Assembly: GCA_964030785.1 (NCBI GenBank)
Contig: OZ034975.1
Span: 47,475,069-47,539,068 of the forward strand
Direction of reading: 5' to 3'
Source of the DNA: Siderastrea siderea
Taxonomy: Eukaryota; Cnidaria; Anthozoa; Scleractinia; Rhizangiidae
Length of the DNA: 64,000 nucleotides
Position numbers and translations under genes: made by a program. Shown here piece after piece: positions 34,988 to 46,749 of this stretch. Below the pieces are notes generated by a model, which was not told where the DNA came from, made no database searches, and worked only from the letters and a program-made list of their open reading frames with translations. Each line of letters begins with the position of its first letter. Within the stretch, counting starts at the first letter, position 1.

Positions 34988-36350
34988 CTAAAATCTACAC
35001 CACCATGATTTACGGTTGCCGTATGAGCCATAACACTGGCACTGCCACGCATACTTGCTCCAAGGACACTGACTTCTGTTAAGAACACATCTACCACCAC
35101 TACGGCCAAGGCATCTGCACCTGTGAAAATTTAAATTACTCACAGTGAACGTAACAGTCTTGTCAGAAAATAGTTGACACCTTTTTATCAAAAGGGTACA
35201 TTCTACAAAGCCTGAACCAAAGATTTATCCTCTCCCTCCATCCTGAAGACTGAGGAAGGCCAATTATCCTGAACACCGTTTATTTTGAACCTTTCACATC
35301 TTGTACATAAAACGTTTCCTTTAGTAAGGGGGGGGGGGGGGAGGATATGAAAATACATAGCCCTTTAATCCCGGCCACCAATCTAAGATAAGTCACTAAA
35401 CGTTTAGTGACTACATGTACATTTATTACATTTCTTATGTGTTCCTCAAAGATATGTTCTCTTCATGCTTCCACTTAAGAGGACAACTAAATTACACACA
35501 GTTTGTTTCATGTTACAGCACAGACCTTTTATAGGTGACGAAATGAAAGGTGTAAGTGTGTGTCTGTCCATTACCATCATGCGGCGCGGACAAGTTGAGA
35601 GTCTATTTACCTGGTATTGCACCCCTGCCAGATTCGTCCAGTCCCCCAGCGGCTCCATCTGGTGCAACGACTCCAAGTTTTCCAGCATTTCCCTGGCACG
35701 GAAAATATCAGCATCTATTTTTCTTCATTTTCAGTGTGTTTTCTATTAATGGGGAGCTACACCTGAAGGGTATGTTTTTCTTCAGATACAGCCATTTTCT
35801 TTTCTTATCTGTTTGAGATTTCACGTAGTCCAAAAATTCCATCACATTCTCGTAACGCAAGGCTTCGTCAATATTTTAATAAATTTCATGAAAATTACAA
35901 CGTTTGTTTCTGAAATGATATCCTATTTCATAAAATTCATGAATAACTCCCCTGCCCTTAAATTCCCATACTGATAGGCGTTAAAGCAAAAAACCAAGGT
36001 AACAAAATAAAGCCAACCGCTGCATTTCAAAGAGGTGCGAAAGGAAACTAACACATGAATATCTAGAACCAAATGTCTGCAACCCATCCAAATCTTGGGA
36101 GAGCGTGGGTACCCCAAATCATAGCTGTTTTTTTTTTTCTTTTTTTTTTTCAATTTTTTTGCCATCGTACTACTGATTGGTTGAAAAAACAGTATCTCTG
36201 TTTTATTTGGTTGAAAGCAGGGAAACTAGTATGTGATTGCTAGACAACTGCGCCACTCAACTTACTGAAGAAACCTTCAGCTACTGGAACATCCAAAATG
36301 GCGCAAACTATGAATAAGATAAACAGAATTTTGGCTGCACGTCCAAAAGC
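34988..36350 (-). CDS. Macin-type antimicrobial peptide, copy B (initiator exon not located)
   Basis: Exons 36350-36266, 35692-35611 and 35120-34988 have the same lengths (85, 82, 133 nt), phases and splice positions as copies A and C. The signal segment is KILFILFIVCAILDV. All ten cysteines are kept. The second exon reads CWKTWSRCTRW, and the C-terminus is WWCRF before a TAG stop. Several substitutions add Lys/Arg, making this copy more basic. The sequence homologous to the ATG exon of A and C is absent upstream, because unit B ends near 36600 and is followed by other repeats. One ATG/GTAGGA candidate exists at 38487-38485, with weak support. Expression is therefore less certain than for A and C. 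Confidence 0.75.
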
Positions 36351-36655
36351 CTGGAAAAAAGCCAAGATAACATAATATTAACTCTTAGCATTTTCCTGTT
36401 ATTTAACTTTCCAGTGCAGAAACCTAAATAAAGGCCTTTCAAAGTCTCTCTTAATAAAAAAATAACTCTGGAGTTTTAGGCCTGTTAAATGTTTCAGTAA
36501 CAACCCTTTTTCCGTTTAATGCTCTTGATCTATCCTCTTTTTCTCTCCTGTTCTTCTTTTTTCTTCTCTTCTCTTCTCTTCTCTTCTCTTCGCTTCGCTT
36601 CGCTTCTCTCCTTGTCTTCTTTTTACACTGCTCTACTTTCCTGTGGTGCTGTATA

Positions 36656-37496
36656 CCGTATTTTCTCGATTAAACGCCGGACCCCGGATAAACGCCGGGT
36701 TCAAATAAACGCCGGGTCTACAGGGCCCAGTTTGAAATAAACGCCCCCGGCGCTTATTCGGGGTCCAGGCGTTTATTTGAGGTCCCGGCGTTTATTCGAG
36801 ATGGGGATATTGCATCAGGATTTTTTGTCAAAACTACGTATTAGTTCTCTTTTTACCATTTTATGTGAATTTATACACTGATGTTCAAACCAAACCACCT
36901 TTGACAATTGTACTTCTAACTAAAACAGATAAAACAAGCGACGCATCAAGTGTCGTGTCTATCTCTTTTTAGTCAGGGTATATATTCTGCAGGTTTGGTC
37001 ATCAAGTAAGGATCACCTCGAGGGTCTCTCCAGCGTTTCTCCAGCAGTTTCTTCAATCATTCCATAATTTTACCTTTCTTAGAACTGATGGAGAAGGAAC
37101 CTCGCCATTTTACTTGCTCTAAATTGCTTGCACAGTACTTTTGCTTTCGAGCAGTTGCCGATACACTTCCTTAGTATTTCACGGAGAAATGTAACGAAGA
37201 GAAGAGTTCCATCATTGTTCCTGTCAGTGATGTCTTCTGATAAATGACTTATCCAGCCTCACTGAGATGAGATAAAGTTAAGTTGGTGACATTGTTTCCC
37301 ATTTTTTAACGATTTTGTTGAAATTTGGTTCTTTATTCACTAAACCTCCAGTACTGATGATAAAACATGGATGGCTAAAAAAAGCATTGAACAAATAAAC
37401 GCCGGGCCCCGAATAAACGCCGGGTTCGTATAAACGCCGGGTCTACGAGGCCGAGTTTTAAATAAACGCCCCCGGCGTTTAATCGAGAAAATACGG
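36656..37496. mobile_element. 841-bp TIR element with TA target duplication (CCGTATTTTCTCGATTAAACG ends)
   Basis: The ends, CCGTATTTTCTCGATTAAAC inward, are perfect inverses. TA flanks both sides. Subterminal AAACGCCGGG repeats recur in both orientations. It has inserted into the ~110-bp tandem repeat; a neighbouring unit (about 37940) shows the uninterrupted target TGTTTATTATGCTGT. TA duplication and size suggest a non-autonomous Tc1/mariner-type element; no transposase ORF. Confidence 0.8.
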
Positions 37497-37499
37497 TAT

Positions 37500-38400
37500 T
37501 ATGCTGTACGAGGCGGCTCTAACTTTTGAGTGTGGATCAAATCCTGAAGTGTGACCATTTAAATGAAAGCCACTAAGCACTACTTTGCTATGGACCAAGT
37601 AAATGTGTAACATGTTAGTGCAACTGGCCATGTAAGAATGAATGCTGCGTTGCATGCTGAGATTGTTTGTTGCACGTACAGTACCACCGTTCCACGCTCA
37701 AAAAATTTTCATGTTGCAAAGAGTAGAAGCGTCGTTGCAACATGAAAGTTTGTTGCACGATGCGGTGGTAAAAAGAACAACAAAAGATCTCAACTTACAA
37801 CGTTGTTGTGCCGCAACAAGTTGGACGGAAATGTTGCACATATTACTCAACATAATGTACTATTAACTGTGCTCTACACGGTTGAAATCCTAAAGTGTGA
37901 CTGCTTAAATCAAAGCTACTAAGCAGTACTTTCCTGTGGTGCTGTTTATTATGCTGTGTAAGGTGGCTCTAACTTTTGAGTCTGTGGGTGAAATCCTAAA
38001 GTGTGAAAGCAATTCAGCAGTTTGTTATGGTGTACAGGGTGGCTCTACCTTTTGAGTCTGTCAGTCTGTGGATGAAATCCAAAAGAGTGACCATTCAGAT
38101 GAAAGCTGATGAGCAGTACTTTCCCGCATTTCTGTTTATCCTGCTGCACAAGGTGGTTCTGTGGTGGTTCTTTTGAGTCTGTGGTGCTGTTTTTTACGCA
38201 GTACGTGTTGGCTCTAACGTTTGAGTATCTGGATGAAATTGCAAAGCTCAGTATTGATTAGTTCTTTTACGTGTGTGTTCTCTTTATTATCCTTTACAAA
38301 GTTGTTCTAACTTTTGAGTCTGTGGATGAAATGGTAAAGGATGACCATTCAAATGAAAGCTCTTCCGCAGTTTTTTCCACTGATGCTGTTTGTTTTTCAA
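37500..38400 (+). repeat. ~110-bp tandem repeat array
   Basis: Seven or so diverged units share CTAACTTTTGAGTCTGTGG, GATGAAATCCTAAAG, TGACCATTCAAATGAAAGC and TGTTTATTATGCTG. The same unit occurs inverted in the B3GALT6 intron and as fragments in NUFIP1 and HYOU1 introns. Confidence 0.85.
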
Positions 38401-40050
38401 TAGTTTGTAAAATGAAACTTGGGAAATAAATTCGTTCGTTTTCAACGAGAAATTTTCAGCTTAAATCTATTTAACTTTTCCTACCATTGTTTTCGCAGAG
38501 AGCAGGAGCTCTGTCCTGAGTTTTCCACTGCGTTTCGAAACTTAGCTACTTGCGAACTCGAGACCTCAGCTAAGAGCGTGCATCCTTACAATGACGCCCT
38601 TGAAGCCTTTTGACTTTTTTTGGTGTGCTTATTTCTCTCTCTTTCAAGAGTCCTTCTTGAGTGACAGTTATGCGACTTACAAATTAGTCCGGCACGATCG
38701 ATAATTCCAGAAGCGGATGTGACAGCGTCTAAAACCACGAAAGTTGTAAAAAAGCACTATGTGAGACTAATGTTAAGTCTAAGGTCTTTTACTTGAACTT
38801 GTTTTCTTGGTAGTCTTCTTTTTCAAAAGCGTGTGATCGTTAAGTAACAATTAATCTGTTAGAATCACCTGTCATTTCTTTCGCATTTGCTCCAGTCATC
38901 AGCTACACTAATGCTGCGGTTTGTTGGGAAGCATCCTGTGTCATCGCCTGCATCGTCAGTTTTCAGAAATATATTTATTTATTTGGTTGGTTAGATACGA
39001 GTTTTCCACATTCCTCATGCATGACGTATGTTCTAGTAAGAGAGTACAAGTGACTCAAGACATGACTGTCGAGGTGCCATTCGCGTATGGTTTCAAACAT
39101 TTCTTACAAGCTTCCTACTAGATTCCAAAAGATTTCATGAACTCCAGAATATATGTCCATTAGAAAAAAAGCTTTAAGATGAAAAGGCACGAAAAATTCC
39201 ATTTTAATACGTTGTGCTTGCAAGGAACGTGCGAGAGTGAGTTAAGAGGGGCTCATTTTGTTTGTAACATTTCTTAGTCATATGCATCACGAAAACTTTT
39301 GACTCGTTAGGCATCACCTGTAATGGCATCTGGAACTGAGATTGCTAAGAACTACGGACACCCGATAACGAACTATTTTGTTGCCTTCTCAGTTTAGACT
39401 GAAAAGTTAAGGAACTCTAAGATGCTTCATGCAGTACAACATGGGCATGACATATCAAGTATGCGGTTAATGAGCTTACATTCATTCCCCTTATTAAAAC
39501 CCCAAGTTCTCTTTGCTAGCACGCAGTACGCGGGTATATAATGTGGGTACATTCACGTTTCAGTTTACGAAGTTTGTTAAAGCCAACGCACGCTTTCCGG
39601 ACACTTGATATATTTGGACCAACACCGGAACTAAAACTTTGAAATTCAACACAAACTCCCAGGAACTGTAAAAGGTATGAAATTTACTTATCAATAATTA
39701 GAGACTGCATTTTGAAGGAACTGAATATCAGTAAACAATACAAAGCAAAAGCAGCATCAAAATTCCCTAAGAACAAAAGAAAAGTTTGTCCCAAGAGAGC
39801 AGCATTTTTGTCGACTTTCTACTCGTGTCGCTAAAAATAAATTTTAGTAACTGGAACCTGCCTTCTCGCCAAGAACTGTACGTGCAAAAATGGTTTGCTT
39901 TTGCAAACTCAAGTTTTGACCTTTGTCACACCTGAAATTTCCTTGGTTTTGGAGCGGTTTTCTCATTTCCAATCCAAAGTAAACGAATCTACCAATCACA
40001 GCAAATTCAAATTACGCAATGAACCAATCAGAACTGGGTGCAAAGGCGTT
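38401..40050. other. Spacer between duplication units B and C, no gene recognised
   Basis: Mostly single-copy AT-rich sequence within this window. A short reading frame at 38419-38613 and a TATATAA at about 39534-39540 are visible but have no supporting context. The right end runs into AAGCGCGGGAAAAC repeats that open unit C. Confidence 0.5.
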
Positions 40051-40412
40051 CATCAAGTGCCAAGCGGGGGAAAACATGCAACTGGTTCCAAGCGCGGGAA
40101 AACACGCTTCTGTTGCCTAGCGCAGGAAAAACGCGCGTTCAGTATAAGCCAAGTCACGATTGATTTTGATTTTAATTGCTTGATTAGTTGATTGCTTAGA
40201 ATGTCTTTGCACTGTCTGCTGGGCTCGCAACACAGAACCAAAAATAAACGTTGACAAACACCAATTAATTTCGACATTAATCAAAATTCAGGCTATAAAA
40301 GTCGTTATCTTAAGGTGCTTTGTCCGTTAAATTTACATTAGTTTAGTTTTATCAAGTAACAAGCGAATGTTAAACGCTTCAAGCATAGCGTTGTAGTCTT
40401 TGGCATGGGGTA

Positions 40413-43400
40413 TTACAATCCACACAACCATGATTTACGGTTGCCGTATGAGCCATAACACTGGCACTGCCACGCATACTTGCTCCAAGGGCACTGCCTT
40501 CTGTTGCGAACACATCTGCCACCACTACGGCCAAGGCATTTGCACCTGTGAAAAGTTAAATTACTCACAGTGAATGTAACAAAATGTTTAACACCGATTT
40601 TACAAAGTAACCAAAACATTTTTCCTCTCCAACCAACCTTTTGTCAATGTGGAAAACCGCGGCATGCAGACGCTGTATCCTGAACACCGCCAGGAGCCCT
40701 AGTTTCGTACCCAGTCGCTATTTATGAGTCTGAGGGAAGAAAGAGAAGATTGGATTCTAGTTAGGCGTGCGGGATGTCATGGGAAGGGAAGAAGGAAAAA
40801 TATTTTTCCTTCGCCCCTTCCCAGGTCACCCTGCGCGACTAAATACAATCCAATCTTCTCTCTCTTTCCCTCAGACTCATAAATAGCGACTGGGTTCTAG
40901 TCTGCAGGAGCCCATCTTCATGGGTCATGGGCTCCTGACACTATTTTGAACCTTTCATTTTGTCGTACGAAATAACGTTTGCTTTAGCTTGGGAACAAGC
41001 TTAGTGGGCGTGAAAAATATACATAGCCCCTTTAACCTTGCCACCATTATAACATAAGTTTATTTAATCCTAATTGCAGCACAAGCTTAATTGAAAGGAT
41101 GAGTCAGAAAGATATACAATAAATAAACATTAACTAACTGGATGTACCTAAATTATATATTCCTGATATTCCTACATTTAATTTAGCTCATAGGACATTT
41201 GAGGAATAACGCTCAGTGCATGTTTACAGACCTTTGTAGAAGACGGAAGGAAAGTTTTATATGTGTGTCAGTCCGATGCTATCATTAATGACAAACAGTT
41301 GCCCTTTCTACGACGTGGACAAGGTGAGGGTATATGTACCTTTTATTGCAGTCCTGCCAGAATCGTCCAGACCCCCAGCGGCTCCATTTGGTGCAGCTAC
41401 TCCTAGTCTCCCAGCATATCTCTAATAAGGAACATATCAGCAATTATTAGTAATATTCTCAATCTCTGAATTTCCAGCTTTCTGGTTGGTTCACCGCGCA
41501 CAAGCTATCAACGAATAACCCTGTTTTTTGCCTTATAAGGAAACTGGATGCCATGTCAAGTGCCACTGGTGTTCAAAAGTTTTCACCCTTCAAGCCCTAG
41601 CAGTGATGAAAAGAAAATTTCTCTTTACATCATCACTAGTCGTTCAAACATTCGAGTGATGAGAATAAAGAAAATGATCATCAAGGATACGATGTCTTGT
41701 TTAGACAAATTCTCCCTACTAGTTTCATAAGAAATGTGTGGAGAACGGTAAGGAGAATATGGATTTTCACATCAGGACTTAGGTGATTATAACGCACCGC
41801 GTATCCTCATTTCCAGTGCACGCTCGTGGAATAATTTTTACTTATTTTTCTTCATTTTCAATGCGTTTCTGTTAAGAAGAAGTTACACCTGAAAGGTATG
41901 TTTTTTCTTCTGAAACAGCCACTTTCTTTTCTTATCTCTTTGAGATTTCACGCAATCCAAAAATTCCATCATAGTCTAGTAGTGCAAGGCTCCATAAATA
42001 TTTCAAAAATTTTTATAAATTAAAAGTTTACAACGTTAAATTATTATCGTACCCAGGCCCGTAGCCAGTATTGAGGCAACCGAGGCAGTTGCCTCGGTAA
42101 AACTTTTTCCTTGTGGTTAAGAACATTAATAGAAAAATAAATCATTTAATGACATAACATGTTTCTGGCAGTAAACCACGCCATTGGTACCCTAAAGTGT
42201 GATATTATTAGTACTACACGTCTGTGCTGGTCCCGAGCCCACCAGTTTCCCCAGTGAGTCAGCGTACACATCGTCAAGCCTCGTGTTACTGATTGAATCA
42301 ACAATGGGGCGCAGACCACCTGAATGGTCTTGCCCTTGCATAAGTTTACGACGTCACCCCGGAGCCGTTGCAAATATTGCATAAAAAAAGGAACGCCGGT
42401 GGTCATAGGAGAATTACTTTAGATTTCTCCAAATAAAAACGAGGCCTTTCGTAGAGAGTACACTTACAGCACTAGTACACTTGAACCGGTGCACTTGAAC
42501 ACGATTGATATTTTACTCGACACGAATGTTGAAATAACATTTCAGTGCTTCTAAAATTTCATTTGTGAATGAAACCGTTGAAATTTTAAAGGGAAGAACT
42601 GATAACAAATATAAATGCTGTTAAAGTTAGTTTGGATTTCGGTTATGTTTGGGGGAAAATATCACCAGGAAAACGCTAAAAATGGCATTTCCGAGCGTCT
42701 AGATTTCGAAAGTTTCTGGCTATGCATACCCCCGGCCTGGTACGGGTTTATATTTTTTCTGAAATTACATCCTATTTCGTAAAAATTTACGAATAAAAAC
42801 TCTCCTGCTCTTTATTCCCATAGGCGTTAAAGCGAAACACCAAGGTAACAAAATTATAAGCCAAACAGTGAACTTATATCAGCGCGAAAAGATACATGAA
42901 AAGTATAAACAAAAAATGAGGTGTGGTAAAACACTTGGTTTCTACCATCTCGCTATCGTGGTCGTTATTGGTTGAGGAAAAAAAAAACAGTATCTCTGAT
43001 TGATTTGGTTGAAAGCAGAGAAAGCAAATATGTGATATCTAGACAACTGCGCCACTCCTCTTAAGGAAATGTGAAGAAACTTACTGAAGAAGCCTTCAGC
43101 TATTGGAACATCCAAAATGGCACAAGCCAGGAATAAGACAAACAGGATCTTGGTTGCACGTCCAAAAGCCTGGAAAAAATGACAAGATAACGAACTATTA
43201 GCAAATTCTTCTTTCTAAGTACAGAAACCTAACAGAAAAAGGCTTTTGAAAGTTCCTTTTAATAACAAAATAACCATGGAGATTCGGACAGGTTAATGTT
43301 CCAGTAAAAACCCTCTCTTCTCTTCTCTTCTCTTCTCTTCTCTTCTCTTCTCTTCTCTTCTCTTCTCTTCTCTTCTCTTCTCTTCTCTTCTCTTCTCTTC

Positions 43401-46400
43401 TCTTCTCTGCCCTCCTCTCCTCTCCTCTCCTCTCCTCTCCTCTTCTCTTCTCTTCTCTTCTCTTCCCTTCCCTACCCTTCCCTTCCCTTCTCTTCCCTTC
43501 CCTTCTCTTCTCTTCTCTTCCCTTCTCTTTCCTTCTCTTCCCTTCTCTTCTCTTGTCTTCTCTTCTTTTCCCTTCCCTTCCCTTCCCTTCTCTTCTCTTC
43601 TCTTCTCTTCTCTTTTCATCTCTTCTCTTCTCCTCTCTTCTCTTCTCTTCTCTTCTCTTCTCCTCTCTCCTCTCCTCTCCTCTTCTCTTCTCTTCTCTTC
43701 TCTTCTCTTCCCTTCCCTTCTCTTCTCTTCTCTTCCCTTCCCTTCTCTTCTCTTCTCTGCCCTTCTCTTCTCTTCTCTTCTCTTCTCTTCCCTTCCCTTC
43801 CCTTCTCTTCTCTTCTCTTCTCTTCTCTTCCCTTCCCTACCCTTCCCTTCTCTTCTCTTGTCTTCTCTTCTCTTCCCTTCTCTTCCCTTCTCTTCTCTTG
43901 TCTTCTCTTCTCTTCCCTTTCCTTCCCTTCTCTTCTCTTCTCTTCTCTTCTCTTGTCTTCTCTTCTCTTCCCTTCCCTTCCCTTCTCTTCTCTTCTCTTC
44001 TCTTCTTTTTTCATCTCTTCTCTTCTCCTCTCTTCTCTTCTCTTCTCTTCTCTTCCCTTCTCTTCTCTTCCCTTCTCTTCTTTTCTCTTTTCATCTCTTC
44101 TCTTCTCGTCCCTTCCCTTCCCTTCCCTTCCCTTCTCTTTCCTTCCCTTCTCTTCTCTTCTCTTCTCTCCTCTTCCCTTCTCTTCTCTTGTCTTCTCTTC
44201 TCTTCCCTTCCCTTCCCTTCTCTTCTCTTCTCTTCTCTTGTCTTCTCTTCTCTTCCCTTCCCTTCCCTTCTCTTCTCTTCTCTTCTCTTCTCTTTTCATC
44301 TCTTCTCTTCTCCTCTCTTCTCTTCTCTTCTCTTCTCTTCCCTTCTCTTCTCTTCCCTTCTCTTCTCTTCTCTTTTCATCTCTTCTCTTCTCTTCCCTTC
44401 CCTTCCCTTCCCTTCTCTTTTCTTCCCTTCTCTTCTCTTCTCTTCTCTTCTCTCCTCTTCTCTTCTCTTCTCTCCTCTTCTCTTCTCTTCTCTTCCCTTC
44501 CCTTCCCTTCCCTTCTCTTCTCTTCCCTTCTCTTCTCTTCCCTTCTCTTCCCTTCCCTTCCCTTCCCTTCTCTTCCCTTCCCTTCTCTTCCCTTCTCTTC
44601 TCTTCTCTTCTCTCCTCTTCTCTTCTCTTCCCTTCCCTTCCCTTCCCTTCCCTTCTCTTCCCTTCCCTTCTCTTCCTTTCCCTTCTCTTCCCTTCCCTTC
44701 CCTTCACTTCCCTTCCCTTCTCTTCCCTTCCCTTCCCTTCTTTTCCCTTCTCTTCTCTTCTCTTCTCTTCTATGTCCGTCTTGCCTCGTCTCTTCTTTCT
44801 CTCGTCTCGTATCTTCCTGTCTTCTAAGACATTCGGCATAACTTATGCGTATGCGATATTCAGTTAAATGAAAATAATCAAAGTAGCGTTATATTTATAG
44901 GTAACATTGATAACATGCTGAGGTAATGACAACAATGGATGATACAAAACCGTTACAACGTATCTGGTGCCGTTACAAAATAAGGTGCCTGCTACTGTCT
45001 GATACAAATACCGTTATTATCACCGGAAAATGAGAGATTTATTGATCGTAATTTTGATCAACACTACAGTAGAACCAACTGCAGTATACACATACACCCA
45101 CACACAGTTACCTAAAAGCTGACTAAAACTAATTATTCTTAGGTATTCAAGCGAAAACGTTTTTAGGTGTCAGTGCAGCAACATAAAAATGGTAGACTGG
45201 ATTAACTCTATAACTCGGAAGGTATTTATGTCAATTTATTGGTTTATATTTTCAGTTGTGTTTTGATGTAAGGTTTTATGTTTACTAGTATTTATATTTT
45301 CGCTAAATTCTCGTTACAAAAAGACCCAGTTATAAAATTTTGGACGTTTAAAAGTCTGGAGCCTTATTTTTCTGACGTTCTTGTTGAATTTTAAGTATGC
45401 TTTTAATGATTTCAGACATATATATCCGTTTATAAGTTCTTCTGTGTCTGTGAGCTCTAGTATGCATTCGTGTGTCTTTGTCTTCTCCCGGGGACTTGAT
45501 CGCACAACTTGCAGTGTGCGGTCGGTAGTAGACAGTTTTAAATTGGAATGCTTTACTTTTTCCAGTTTTTGCAACTTGAACTCAGATCCCTCGTCACCAA
45601 AATTCTTTTACCAGTCGCTTTTGCGACCTTTACGCGAGATTTGAACCGTGCAAAAGTATAGGAGTATCCCTGAATTACATATTTTCGTTCCCAAAGCTTT
45701 CGTTTCCTCTTAAGCGGTATATAGGTTTAAGCACGTGCGACGCCATTTGATTTGTGTGAACTGGGAACGAGATCAGTGTTGTATCGATCCGGAAGTAACA
45801 TACCAGAAACCAATAACTCTTGACATGTTCCCGATTGGGTTCCCTGAGATTATTCCGCGTTGAAGTCAAGATATTCTCAAGAAAACTGAACCCCCGTAGT
45901 GCTTTTTCACGCCATGTAAACTTATCTTCCAATATAAACAAGAAGTATTCTGAGATTTTGGTTATCTCTTTGATGCCTTGAAGAAGTGTGGGGAGTTTCG
46001 AAACTTGAAAAGAAACGACTGAAACTGAACGTCGAACGTCGTTTATTTTTAATTTCTTTCATGATGGCGGGAACACGGTAGAGTATAAACGACGGAAAAC
46101 GAAAAACCCTTCTGCCCGATAAATTCTGTCGTGTCGTTACCTCCCTTTGACATCTTGCTCCGTTACCGGTTAAAACAATTACTAACTGGTTTCGTGCATG
46201 CTTCTTTCCGCGTTCTTTAGCAGTGTGATTACTGTTCTACTGATAGAAAACCGCCCTCAAGAGGAAATTGCTAAAGGTTATAAACCTGAAGTTATCGTCG
46301 TGGAACGCCTCAGTCCAGATCGAGGCTTAAGCCCGAAACCCAATACATAGACTTCCACTGGTTACGGTCTTTTATGAATCTTGAGAACTCTTTCTTCATG

Positions 46401-46749
46401 CTCTCTATAACTGTTAGCATTTTGATGTAACTTTAATAGATGTAATCTTTTGAATGGTGGAGTTCCCACAGGCAGAGGCCATTTTTTGATTCTCTTGTCA
46501 GACTGGGGACACCGAATGGGAGTGACTAGCACTGCGGCACTGAGTTGATATGCAGGCCACAGCAAATTCCTTACACCATAAAAAGTTGGTATTCTCTTGA
46601 ATGTTTTTCAAATATGTTTAGCTCCAGTGCTGAGCCACTCACTGAAAGTGAATTCTGTAACCCAGCTACAGGGACTTTGAGAGTCAATCGAATAGAAGAA
46701 CCGATGAAATATGATGCAAAATTGGGTTAGGATAAACCTTTCTTACCAT
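40413..46749 (-). CDS. Macin-type antimicrobial peptide precursor, copy C
   Basis: Coding exons: 46749-46747 (ATG before GTAAGA), 43169-43085, 41421-41340 and 40545-40413. They close in phase to 100 residues. Signal peptide, ten cysteines and exon lengths are as in copy A. Differences at conserved sites: the first loop reads CWETRSSC, where A and B have W-T-W-S-R-C, losing a tryptophan. SQC becomes RQC, and the Trp before the last cysteine becomes Leu. The donor after exon 3 is GTACAT instead of GTAAAC. The gene is divergent from HYOU1, with about 2.1 kb between the start codon and the HYOU1 leader exon. Intron 1 holds the 1.46-kb purine satellite. It is probably functional as an ORF; the signature changes could mean relaxed or altered selection. 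Confidence 0.83.
43312..44772. repeat. (TCTTC/CCTTC)n purine-pyrimidine satellite, unit C
   Basis: About 1.46 kb of nearly pure pyrimidine on the plus strand, with internal higher-order repeats (a TTTTCATCTCTTCTCTTCTC phrase recurs at least five times). It sits at the same place in macin C intron 1 as the 0.59-kb tract in A. The long apparent ORFs on both strands are repeat artefacts. Confidence 0.95.

Larger units (their letters stand above)
31990..36600. repeat. Segmental-duplication unit B
   Basis: Starts within 30 bp of the end of unit A. It is colinear with 20440-26700 but lacks the TAA MITE, the 247-bp MITE, the 24.8-25.2 kb interval and the 25.4-26.1 kb insertion. It has its own insertions at 33103-33355 and about 34505-34800. 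It ends in a short remnant of the TCTTC tract (36553-36610). It carries macin B and is the most diverged of the three units. Confidence 0.7.

Noticed and set aside
43293..44867. ORFs up to 424 codons on both strands
   Set aside because: Same satellite in unit C. Open in many frames because the pentamers lack stop codons.
45675..45941. Minus ORF conserved in units A and C with a short [10 protein letters not shown] segment
   Set aside because: Only 23 codons are shared, with two synonymous differences; unit A has a stop upstream and there is no splice link. Too little to call a gene.
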